From: Ruminococcaceae bacterium UBA7067
Lineage (GTDB): Bacteria; Bacillota; Clostridia; Oscillospirales; Acutalibacteraceae
DNA: 39,861 nucleotides
Direction: 5' to 3'
Assembly (NCBI GenBank): GCA_002493755.1
Contig: DKZT01000005.1
Span: forward strand, 1,647-41,507
Under the pieces are notes generated by a model. It was not told the DNA's origin. It made no database searches and was given only the letters and a program-made list of their open reading frames with translations. Below, piece after piece: positions 8,719 through 15,441 of the stretch. Position 1 is the first letter of the stretch. Each line of letters begins with the position of its first letter. The translations under genes were made by a program, and so were the position numbers.

Positions 8719-11133
8719 ATGGAAGTAAAGAACCTCTTAAATGAGTATGAGTACGACTGGGCGGCTTTTCCGGCTGTACAGGAGGACTTTCCGCTCACTA
8801 AGCTTAAGAACAAGAGCATAATCATAGCAGGCGGTCATTCAAATCTTGCCCGTGCACTTTTGTATGCCATCCTTGCGGCAAATGACCTTAAGGGCGCAAA
8901 AATATCTGTTTCTCTGCTTGCAGACGAGGAGTATATCGACAATATTCCCGATGGCTTAATCGGCAGAGCAGATTTCCGCTACTATGTTTTCGGAGAACAG
9001 CCCGATAACCTGCCAAGAGCCGATATTGTTATCTCAACAGGCATTTGCAATATGGCGTTCAGCAAATCACCCGAGTTCTTCAGCGAATGTATCAGCAGCT
9101 CGAAATATACTCTTGAGGTTGCCGAAAAAACAGGCGCACAGCATTTTATACTTTTATCCGATTACAGAGCCTACGGCAAGGCTGAGCGCGGCGTTATGAT
9201 GTCGGAGTATGAAAACGGAAAGGTCAGCTTCTCGCGTTCAAGCGGTCTTACCGCTATGATTGCTCAGGCTATTGAGGCTCAGTGCGCCGCATACGCAAAG
9301 CAAAAGGAATTTGATTTTACTATTCTGCGCTGTGCAATAATTCTCGGCGCAGGCGCACAGCTTGACGACAGCATTATTTCCGATATGCTCAGAGCTGTTG
9401 CAATGGGCGATGAATATAAAATCATCAACAGCAACAACAAATACTCCTTCGTATACTTAAGCGACGTATTAAACGCTGTTTTCTATGCCGCTGCGGTTAT
9501 GAGGAGAAATACAACATATAATGTGGTCGGCGCCGACAGCACCGTTTCAACGGGTATGCTCTCGGCTATGCTGCACGACCTCTACCCCGACAGAGCAAAG
9601 ATAACGCTTATGCAAAACGACAAGGATCCCGCATACGGCGTTTCGATGAATAATCAAAAAATTGTAACTTACGGCAAATGCGTTCCTAAAATCACGCTTT
9701 CACAGGCGATTGAGCTTGTAGTAAAGAGCTGCCTGCACGAGGATAAGATTTTTGTCTTTGACGATTCGTATCAGGGCAAAATCAAGTCTATTCAGAATAT
9801 TCTGCTTCTTTACCTGCTTGAGATTGACCGTATCTGCCGCAAGCACCACATAAAGTATTTTCTGGCAGGCGGCACGCTTCTGGGCGCTATACGTCACAAG
9901 GGATTTATCCCGTGGGACGATGACGCTGACGTAATGATGCTCAGAGAGGATTACAACAGGTTTCTTGAGGTTGTTCAAGACGAGCTTCCGGGAAACGTCA
10001 AGCTCCACACGGTTGACACTGACCCGAAAACGCACAACATTTTTACTAAGCTGAGAATTGACAACACAATGTTTGCCACAAAGTGGACAAGCAAATTTCC
10101 CGATATGCACAACGGCATTTTCTTTGACGTTTTATCGCACGATAATACGGCAAACAGCAAAATAGGCAGAAAAATCCATCTTCAGCTTACGCTTATGACG
10201 CGCTCTCTTGTGTTCAACAAGTGGCACGGCAGAAAGGTCAACAACGGCCACAGGATACAGAGCGCAGTTACGGACCTTATCAAAAAGATTCTGCCGCTTA
10301 AGGTGTCGGAAAAGCTTCAGTTCAAGTGTCTGCGCTGGTTTGAGCATAAGAAAGACGCCAAATATCTGTATGACGGTATGGGCAGGAACGTGTATAAGGG
10401 TGATTTCCCAAAAAAGTGGCTCAGGGACACTGTATACTGGGATTTTGAGGGCTACCGCTTCCCCGTTCCGAAGGAATATGACAGGTACTTGAAATACCTC
10501 TACGGCGACTACAAGAATATGGTGCTTGCAAGCGAACGTCGGACAAGCCACGATATTGTGGTTATGGATCTTGGAGAATACTCAAAGGCTCAGCGCCCCG
10601 AGCACACCTACCACAGCATTTCTGTTGCCAAGCCGATAAGCGACGAACAAGCGCTGCCGAAGAAATACCCGAAGCGCAGCGAATCGCCTGCACCCAAGGC
10701 GGCGGAGGTTCAAAAAAATACCGCCGAAGAATCAGAGGACAACGAGGAAATAAAGGTATTTGTGCCAAAGTCCAAGCAAGCAAAGGATAAAGCAAATAAA
10801 CATAACTCGGACGGCGACACCAAGCGCATTGACGCCGTAAAAGAGGAAGAAGCATTGTCGGAAAAGCATAGCGAACCAGAGAGCGAAAAACCGAGTGAGC
10901 CGCCGACAGAGGAAACGCTTGAAGCTCCTGCTCAGACACCGACTGAAGAAGAACCGAAGTCTGAAGCTGAATCGGAAACAGACAAGCCCGAGGAAAAGCG
11001 CAATCCAAGCTTCGATGAAACTATTGAATTTTCACTGCGAGAAACGGATATTTCAAAATATTCGAGCAGCGAAGCAAAAAGACGACTTGCCGACACCCGT
11101 GAGTTTGAGCTGCCGGATAGAATAAATGAATAA
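8719..11133 (+). CDS. Degenerate SDR - LicD fusion with acidic C-terminal tail
   Basis: 804-residue three-part protein. Residues about 1-330 follow the preceding SDR in overall pattern but have lost its key positions: the glycine loop reads AGGHSNLA instead of GGAGFIG, and the YxxxK segment reads LTAMI. It is probably a non-catalytic pseudo-SDR. Residues about 345-610 are a LicD domain with the hallmark AGGTLLGAIRHKGFIPWDDD (about 382-401); LicD enzymes transfer phosphocholine or polyol phosphate from CDP donors onto glycans. Residues about 635-804 are disordered, rich in Glu, Lys, Pro and Ser, and end in two similar words, DETIEFSL and DTREFELP. There is no signal peptide or membrane helix, so the site is probably cytosolic. 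It is the last operon gene, 2 bp after the SDR, and is followed by a terminator. The LicD call is firm; the substrate is unknown. Confidence 0.87.
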   Translation: MEVKNLLNEYEYDWAAFPAVQEDFPLTKLKNKSIIIAGGHSNLARALLYAILAANDLKGAKISVSLLADEEYIDNIPDGLIGRADFRYYVFGEQPDNLPRADIVISTGICNMAFSKSPEFFSECISSSKYTLEVAEKTGAQHFILLSDYRAYGKAERGVMMSEYENGKVSFSRSSGLTAMIAQAIEAQCAAYAKQKEFDFTILRCAIILGAGAQLDDSIISDMLRAVAMGDEYKIINSNNKYSFVYLSDVLNAVFYAAAVMRRNTTYNVVGADSTVSTGMLSAMLHDLYPDRAKITLMQNDKDPAYGVSMNNQKIVTYGKCVPKITLSQAIELVVKSCLHEDKIFVFDDSYQGKIKSIQNILLLYLLEIDRICRKHHIKYFLAGGTLLGAIRHKGFIPWDDDADVMMLREDYNRFLEVVQDELPGNVKLHTVDTDPKTHNIFTKLRIDNTMFATKWTSKFPDMHNGIFFDVLSHDNTANSKIGRKIHLQLTLMTRSLVFNKWHGRKVNNGHRIQSAVTDLIKKILPLKVSEKLQFKCLRWFEHKKDAKYLYDGMGRNVYKGDFPKKWLRDTVYWDFEGYRFPVPKEYDRYLKYLYGDYKNMVLASERRTSHDIVVMDLGEYSKAQRPEHTYHSISVAKPISDEQALPKKYPKRSESPAPKAAEVQKNTAEESEDNEEIKVFVPKSKQAKDKANKHNSDGDTKRIDAVKEEEALSEKHSEPESEKPSEPPTEETLEAPAQTPTEEEPKSEAESETDKPEEKRNPSFDETIEFSLRETDISKYSSSEAKRRLADTREFELPDRINE

Positions 11134-11135
11134 AC

Positions 11136-11183
11136 AAACCGCCGATGAGCAGTGATTTCTCACAATTCATCGGCGGTTTTATT
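11136..11183 (+). terminator. Strong terminator of the LicD operon
   Basis: AAACCGCCGATGA (11136-11148) pairs with TCATCGGCGGTTT (11167-11179) in a 13-bp stem, followed by TT and AT-rich sequence. It begins 3 nt after the LicD stop codon. Confidence 0.85.
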
Positions 11184-11390
11184 ATAGAGAGTGAAGAGTG
11201 GAGAGTGAAGAGTGGAGAGTGGAGATGTAACCTGTAACGAGTTCGTAGGGAACTGGCTTGCCTGTTCCGGTTCGAGACGCATAGTGTTATACTCTATTCT
11301 GATTTTGTAGAGCATTGCAGTAAATACGCCTATCCCGGAACGGTCATGACCGTTCCCTACACCCACTCTCCACTCTTCTCTGAATGCTTG
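11184..11390. repeat. Composite dispersed repeat R3
   Basis: The left edge is a heptad array of GAGTGAA/GAGTGGA units (about 11187-11225), nearly the same as that of R2. A degenerate GTAGGGAAC...GTTCCGG palindrome lies at 11247-11271, unique sequence at 11272-11334, a clean GGAACGGTCATGACCGTTCC at 11337-11356, and an inverted heptad array CCACTCTCCACTCTTC (about 11363-11378). The element therefore has heptad arrays facing each other as terminal inverted repeats. It fills the gap between the LicD operon and the SpoIID-like gene. Confidence 0.82.
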
Positions 11391-11418
11391 CAAAAATACA
11401 AAACCAAGGGAAATTTTT

Positions 11419-12423
11419 ATGAAAAAGCTTATTTTCGGAATAATACTGCTTTTTGCAATAATGGCGACAATTCCTGCAATGGTCAGCATACCAAAGGCAG
11501 ACCTATCCTCGGTTTTCAGCGCATCAAAAGCCGATACCTCCGCTAACAGAGCGGAAAACAAGGAGCAGGAAACTGAAAAGCCGTCCGAGCCGACCGAAGC
11601 CGATTTTCTGCTTCTTGAGGAAAACGGCGAAAAAACCGCTTACACCGCAAAGGAAATGCTCAGCGGTATGCTTGCGGCAAAGATGCCGGAAAATTACAGC
11701 GAGGAAAGCGCAAAGGCTCTGGCGGCGGCGCTTTATTCTCAGCTGTGCTATGCGAAAGAAAACCGCAGTCCCGATAAATACGATGGCGCCGACACAGCAA
11801 AAAAAGACAGCTGTGGCATAAGCTTTCTTACAAAGCAGGAGGCGGCGGAAAAGTACGGCGGAGATTTTATAGAGGAATGCGAAAAGTACGCCGACTTCGG
11901 AATAAAGACGAGCATAAAATACAGCGGAAAAATAATCGACGCTCCCGTTTTTGTATCCTGCGGCGGCAGTACAAACTCGGCAGACGAGCTTTTCACCGAT
12001 AAAGACCTGCCTTACTGCAAGTCGTCCTCAAGCCCTTGGGATATGTACGGCGATATATATTCAAAAAAGGAGCTGACAAAGGAGCAGGCTGACAAAGCAA
12101 TTACGGATAAGCTCAGCGGCGCACAGCTCCCCGAAGGAATATCGGACTATGTAAAAATAAAAAGCACCGCCCGAAACGGAGCAGTGCTTGAAGCCGAAAT
12201 ATGCGGCAAGAGCATAAGCGGAATTGAGCTTATGAATATATTTTCACTAAAAAGTCCCTGCTTTGAAATTGAATACGATGACGATAAGCTCCGCTTTAGT
12301 GTAACCGGCGAGGGTATTCCAGTTGGAATGAGCATTAACGGAGCCGCCGGTATGGCACAGCAAGGAGCGCAGTGGGACGATATTCTGCTCCACTATTTCA
12401 GCGGCTGTGAGATAACGAATTAA
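11419..12423 (+). CDS. SpoIID/LytB-domain protein with altered catalytic residue
   Basis: 334-residue exported or membrane-anchored protein. An N-terminal hydrophobic segment (4-22) is followed by a polar linker. The rest matches the SpoIID fold: the AKEMLSGMLAAKMP helix (77-90), CGGSTNSADELF, LPYCKSSSSPWD, and a C-terminal GEGIPVGMSINGAAGMAQQG leading into ILLHYFSGCEI. SpoIID is the lytic transglycosylase that strips glycan strands during spore engulfment. Its catalytic Glu lies in an AAEMP-type motif; here the motif reads AAKMP, with Lys88. The usual HGVGMSQ is also changed and only one Cys remains in the zinc-site region (C132). It may be a non-enzymatic wall-binding paralogue. The start ATG has AAGGGA upstream. 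The stop overlaps by 4 bp that of the convergent Cof phosphatase gene. Confidence 0.8.
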   Translation: MKKLIFGIILLFAIMATIPAMVSIPKADLSSVFSASKADTSANRAENKEQETEKPSEPTEADFLLLEENGEKTAYTAKEMLSGMLAAKMPENYSEESAKALAAALYSQLCYAKENRSPDKYDGADTAKKDSCGISFLTKQEAAEKYGGDFIEECEKYADFGIKTSIKYSGKIIDAPVFVSCGGSTNSADELFTDKDLPYCKSSSSPWDMYGDIYSKKELTKEQADKAITDKLSGAQLPEGISDYVKIKSTARNGAVLEAEICGKSISGIELMNIFSLKSPCFEIEYDDDKLRFSVTGEGIPVGMSINGAAGMAQQGAQWDDILLHYFSGCEITN

Positions 12424-13226
12424 TTCACAAATTTTTCAACAGCGTAGGCAACGCCGTCATTATCGTTTGACAGCGTAACAAAATCAGCCGCCGCCTTTAC
12501 CTCGTCATTAGCATTTTCCATTGCCACTCCGAGTCCTGCGTATTCTATCATTGTCAAATCGTTGTAGCCGTCGCCGCAAGCCATACATTCCTCTCTTTTA
12601 CAGCCGAGCGTTTTAAGCAGAAAATCAATCGACTGAGCCTTGTCAACGCCGAGCGGAACAAGCTCAAGGAAAAACTCCTCGGAACGGTAAACGTCAAGCC
12701 TGCCCTCATATTTTTTCTTCAAAAGCTCTTCAAGCTTCAGAATATCCTCAGGCTCTCCCGACAGCAGGCATTTGTTGACCTCAAAATTTACATATGCCGC
12801 AAAATCGTCCACAAAATTGGTTTCAAGTCCTATTATGTCAGCCTCTACGCTTGAATAATTATTCAGGTTGCCGCTTGTAACGATTGTATCGTTTTCATAT
12901 GTGTTTATGGTAACTCTGTAATCCTTGATTATCTCACAGATTTCGGGCAGATATTCATTCGGGAAGCACCTGTTGTAAATTGTTTCGCCTGTTTTAACCT
13001 GTGTTATTCTTCCGCCGTTGAACGAAAGAATATATCCTCCCGTTTTATCGAAGCCGAGCTTTTTTGCATACGGCATAACACCCTGCGGCGGTCTGCCGCT
13101 TGCAATTACAACCGTCTTGCCCTCGTTGCGTATTTTCGTCAGCACATCAAGAGTTTTCTTGGTGATTTGCTTCTGCGAATTGACCAGTGTCCCGTCAATG
13201 TCCAATACAACTGCCTTGTAGCTCAT
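12420..13226 (-). CDS. Cof-type HAD-IIB phosphatase
   Basis: 268-residue cytosolic haloacid dehalogenase-type hydrolase (Cof/YkrA/YidA group), dephosphorylating small sugar or cofactor phosphates. Motif I DIDGT lies at 9-13 with both Asp residues, a Ser/Thr motif II at ASGRPP, and motif IV GDGYND follows a Lys region near 200 (GVDKAQSI). The large cap domain (about 85-190) is the C2B type. An upstream in-frame ATG at 13259 has no ribosome site, while the ATG at 13226 follows AGGTG and gives the standard family N-terminus (MSYKAVVLDIDGT). It has its own promoter at 13318-13346. Its true substrate cannot be predicted. Confidence 0.9.
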   Translation of the reverse strand: MSYKAVVLDIDGTLVNSQKQITKKTLDVLTKIRNEGKTVVIASGRPPQGVMPYAKKLGFDKTGGYILSFNGGRITQVKTGETIYNRCFPNEYLPEICEIIKDYRVTINTYENDTIVTSGNLNNYSSVEADIIGLETNFVDDFAAYVNFEVNKCLLSGEPEDILKLEELLKKKYEGRLDVYRSEEFFLELVPLGVDKAQSIDFLLKTLGCKREECMACGDGYNDLTMIEYAGLGVAMENANDEVKAAADFVTLSNDNDGVAYAVEKFVN

Positions 13227-13264
13227 AATACACCTGTCCTTATTTTTCCCTAAAATCATTCGTT

Positions 13265-13303
13265 AAGGAAATACCGCACAATTTTGATGTGTGGTATTTC
13301 CTT
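13265..13303. other. 16-bp hairpin in the leader of the Cof phosphatase gene
   Basis: AAGGAAATACCGCACA pairs with TGTGTGGTATTTCCTT around a 7-nt loop. Read on the - strand it would sit about 8 nt from the predicted start point and about 40 nt before the ATG at 13226. There is no U-run, so it is more likely a 5'-proximal stability or regulatory hairpin than a terminator. The rest of 13304-13500 holds the promoter and otherwise nothing recognisable. Confidence 0.6.
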
Positions 13304-13317
13304 TACAATCCGACTAT

Positions 13318-13346
13318 AATATATTGCTTAAACCCGAGCTTGTCAA
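13318..13346 (-). promoter_or_regulatory. SigA-type promoter for the Cof phosphatase gene
   Basis: On the - strand, TTGACA (13346-13341) and TATATT (13323-13318) are spaced by 17 bp. The start point would be near 13311. Confidence 0.65.
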
Positions 13347-13500
13347 TAGTTTAACAAGCTCCCGGGAAAACTTCGGATTTATATATTATTTCTACAAAAT
13401 ACGACCTTATCTTTTGTTTAAACAGCATATATACAAAAGCAACAGCTGCCAATCTTATGCACATAGAAAGCACAAGAACTAATTCATCATCTCCGACACC

Positions 13501-13549
13501 AAAACAGAAACACCGAAACATTTCAACTATGTTTCGGTGTTTCTGTTTT
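13501..13549 (-). terminator. Terminator overlapping the end of the PNPOx-like gene
   Basis: Two perfect 21-bp arms (13501-13521 and 13529-13549; core AACACCGAAACAT / ATGTTTCGGTGTT) flank a 7-nt loop. The stop codon (13523-13525) lies in the loop, so one arm encodes the last protein residues. T-rich sequence lies on both sides, so it may also act on the + strand. Confidence 0.75.
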
Positions 13550-14032
13550 ATTTTCTTTTACAAGCTCAATGCTTTCTTTTCCTGTCATATGCTCAATTTT
13601 CAGCTCAGCCATACAAAAGCGGTCGTATTCCCTTTCAATTTCCTGCAAGCTTTGCTCCTTCAGCTGCGGCGAGTACTTCTCGGCAAGCCTTACAATAGCC
13701 GCTCTTTTTTCTTCTTCATTATCCAGAATACGAATTCTGCCAAACACAATCACGCTTCTGTAACAAGTCGTAAACTTTTCAGGAACAACCGTGTCACAGT
13801 CAATCACACAAAAGGACGCCTTACTGTTTTTAGCAATTGCGTCTGTTTTGTGTCCTGATTTTGCGCTGTGAAAATAAATCTTAGAATCATAATATACATA
13901 GCTCAACGGAACAGCATATGGATAATCCTCGTCACCAATTACCGCAAGCACTCCCGAGCTTCCTCTGTTGAGGATAGATATACATCTCTCATCAGACAGC
14001 TGCTGTCGATTCCGCCGCATTTTTCTGAACAT
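13523..14032 (-). CDS. PNPOx-fold flavoprotein (NimA-like)
   Basis: 169-residue protein of the pyridoxamine 5'-phosphate oxidase-like split-barrel fold, similar to NimA/YwoB-type flavoproteins. Visible marks: SILNRGSSGVLAVIGDEDYPYAVPLSYVYYD, where the paired strands bind FMN, then IYFHSAKSGHKTDAI and CYRSVIVFGR. A His in the IYFHSA strand corresponds to the residue that binds cofactor in NimA. Members use FMN or F420-like cofactors and reduce various substrates; some inactivate nitroimidazoles, but that cannot be claimed here. The ATG has GAGGAGG upstream. It follows rlmH by 21 bp and is probably the last gene of the walJ-rlmH unit, ended by an unusual terminator that overlaps its stop codon. 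Confidence 0.82.
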   Translation of the reverse strand: MFRKMRRNRQQLSDERCISILNRGSSGVLAVIGDEDYPYAVPLSYVYYDSKIYFHSAKSGHKTDAIAKNSKASFCVIDCDTVVPEKFTTCYRSVIVFGRIRILDNEEEKRAAIVRLAEKYSPQLKEQSLQEIEREYDRFCMAELKIEHMTGKESIELVKENKTETPKHS

Positions 14033-14053
14033 TATATAATCCTCCTCAAAATA

Positions 14054-14536
14054 TTATTTGTGATATTTTCCGCCGCTTGAAATCTGAAATGCCCTGTAAA
14101 GCTGCTCCAGCACCATTACCCTTGCGAGCTGATGAGGAAATGTCATTTTCGACATTGAAAGCTTAAGCTTCGATTTCGCCTTGATTTCATCGGACAAGCC
14201 ATACGAGCCGCCGATAACAAACGCTATGCTGCTCACACCCGAAACCGCCGTTTTGTCGATAAAATCGGCAAGCTCCGGTGAGGAAAGCTGCTTGCCCTCT
14301 ATGCACATTGTTATAATTGCGTCACATTTTTCCGCCTTTTGCAAAAGGCGTTTTCCCTCGGCTTCGACAACACGGTTTATCTCGCTTTGGGACGGATTGT
14401 CTCCTATTCTCTCCTCTGCAAGCTCAACTATTTCAAGCTTACAGAACGCCGTGAGCCGCTTTGAATATTCAATGCAGGCATCCTTCAGGTATTTTTCCTT
14501 CAGCTTTCCTATGCACAAAACACTTACGCTTAGCAT
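14054..14536 (-). CDS. rlmH: 23S rRNA (pseudouridine-1915-N3) methyltransferase RlmH
   Basis: 160-residue SPOUT-fold methyltransferase that methylates pseudouridine 1915 in helix 69 of 23S rRNA using SAM. The conserved C-terminal knot is present: FVIGGSYGLSDEI (about 111-123), SMSKMTFPHQLARVMVLEQLYRA (about 134-156) and a terminal GGKYHK with the usual final YH pair. An in-frame GTG at 14545 overlaps the AGGTG ribosome site; the ATG at 14536 with that site 6 nt upstream gives the normal length and was chosen. It lies 9 bp after the WalJ-like gene. These two genes are also near neighbours in Bacillus (yycJ and yydA/rlmH). Confidence 0.95.
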   Translation of the reverse strand: MLSVSVLCIGKLKEKYLKDACIEYSKRLTAFCKLEIVELAEERIGDNPSQSEINRVVEAEGKRLLQKAEKCDAIITMCIEGKQLSSPELADFIDKTAVSGVSSIAFVIGGSYGLSDEIKAKSKLKLSMSKMTFPHQLARVMVLEQLYRAFQISSGGKYHK

Positions 14537-14545
14537 TTTTTTCAC

Positions 14546-15337
14546 CTACAATATTACGCTTTCGCCGCAGGTTTCCGGGGGAGCTACCATAAGCGTAAAG
14601 TCCTTGTTTCTCTTCATTCCTCTTTGCCCAAGCTCGTAAAGAGCCGCGCTCTCTGCTATCATCGGCATATTATTATCACGGCTTAAATGAGCAAGAATAA
14701 AGCGTGTTGCTCCGCTTTCAACAAGCTGAGGCAAAAGCCGTGAGCAGGTATCGTTTGAAAGATGTCCGCAGTCCGAGAGTATTCTGCGCTTTAGCTGATA
14801 CGGATAAGCGCCGTTCATCAGCATACCGACATCGTGATTCGATTCAATAATAACGGCGTTACAGCCTGTTATGGCTTCGCATATTTCCTCGGTTATTATC
14901 CCCGTGTCGGTTGCAAGGGCAATTTTCGTTCCATCCGACATTTCAACCGTGTACCCTACGCTGCCTGCGCAGTCGTGGGAGGTGGCAAACGGCTTGATAA
15001 GCATACTGTCAATGGCTATTCCGCGGCTGTCGATTTCGCAGCTGTCAACCTTTTCGTTCACCGCACCCAGGTGCTCAAGCGCGTTCAGGGTTTCGTGCGA
15101 TGCATAAACCTTGATTTTATAGCGCGACGAAAACACACGCAGACCCTGAATGTGGTCGGAATGCTCGTGCGTTACAAAAATCGCACGGATTGTATCAATA
15201 TCAATGCTGTTTGCCGCAAGAGCGTTTTCAAGCTGTTTTGCGCTTCTGCCTGCGTCAATGAGTATTCCGCTGCCTGCCGAGCTTATGTAGTAGCTGTTGC
15301 CCCTGCTGCCGCTGAATAGCGGACAAATCTTAGCCAT
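14546..15337 (-). CDS. WalJ/YycJ-like MBL-fold metallo-hydrolase
   Basis: 263-residue metallo-beta-lactamase-fold protein. The metal-binding THEHSDH motif lies at 56-62, further ligands are in FATSHDCAGSVGY (about 117-129) and ALATDTGI, and IESNHDV and ILAHLSRDN complete the two-metal site. The N-terminus (CPLFSGSRGNSYYI) is typical of the YycJ/WalJ/VicX subfamily, which in Bacillus and Streptococcus lies near the WalRK operon and affects the coordination of cell division and DNA replication. Here it precedes rlmH, as it often does in Firmicutes, but walRK is not in the window. It is likely a phosphodiesterase or exonuclease; the substrate is not determinable from sequence. Confidence 0.9.
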   Translation of the reverse strand: MAKICPLFSGSRGNSYYISSAGSGILIDAGRSAKQLENALAANSIDIDTIRAIFVTHEHSDHIQGLRVFSSRYKIKVYASHETLNALEHLGAVNEKVDSCEIDSRGIAIDSMLIKPFATSHDCAGSVGYTVEMSDGTKIALATDTGIITEEICEAITGCNAVIIESNHDVGMLMNGAYPYQLKRRILSDCGHLSNDTCSRLLPQLVESGATRFILAHLSRDNNMPMIAESAALYELGQRGMKRNKDFTLMVAPPETCGESVIL

Positions 15338-15360
15338 TTTTTCACCTCAAAAACAAGCTT

Positions 15361-15410
15361 AAAAAAGCTGCGGCAAAGCGAACATATCCGCCCGAATTGC
15401 CGCAGCCTTT
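15361..15410 (-). terminator. Terminator downstream of murA
   Basis: GCTGCGGCAA (15367-15376) pairs with TTGCCGCAGC (15397-15406). On the - strand the stem is followed by TTTTTT. It separates murA from the walJ-rlmH unit. Confidence 0.85.
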
Positions 15411-15441
15411 AAGTATCGTATCAAAATTTATTATATACAGC

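Noticed and set aside
10132..10551. Antisense ORF of 139 residues within the LicD gene
   Set aside because: A shadow of the LicD reading frame; no ribosome site or family pattern.
11187..11225. Heptad arrays as a CRISPR array
   Set aside because: Units of 7 bp are directly adjacent with no spacers and no cas genes are present.
13457..13858. 133-residue + strand ORF
   Set aside because: Antisense to the PNPOx-like gene and running through its terminator; no coding character.
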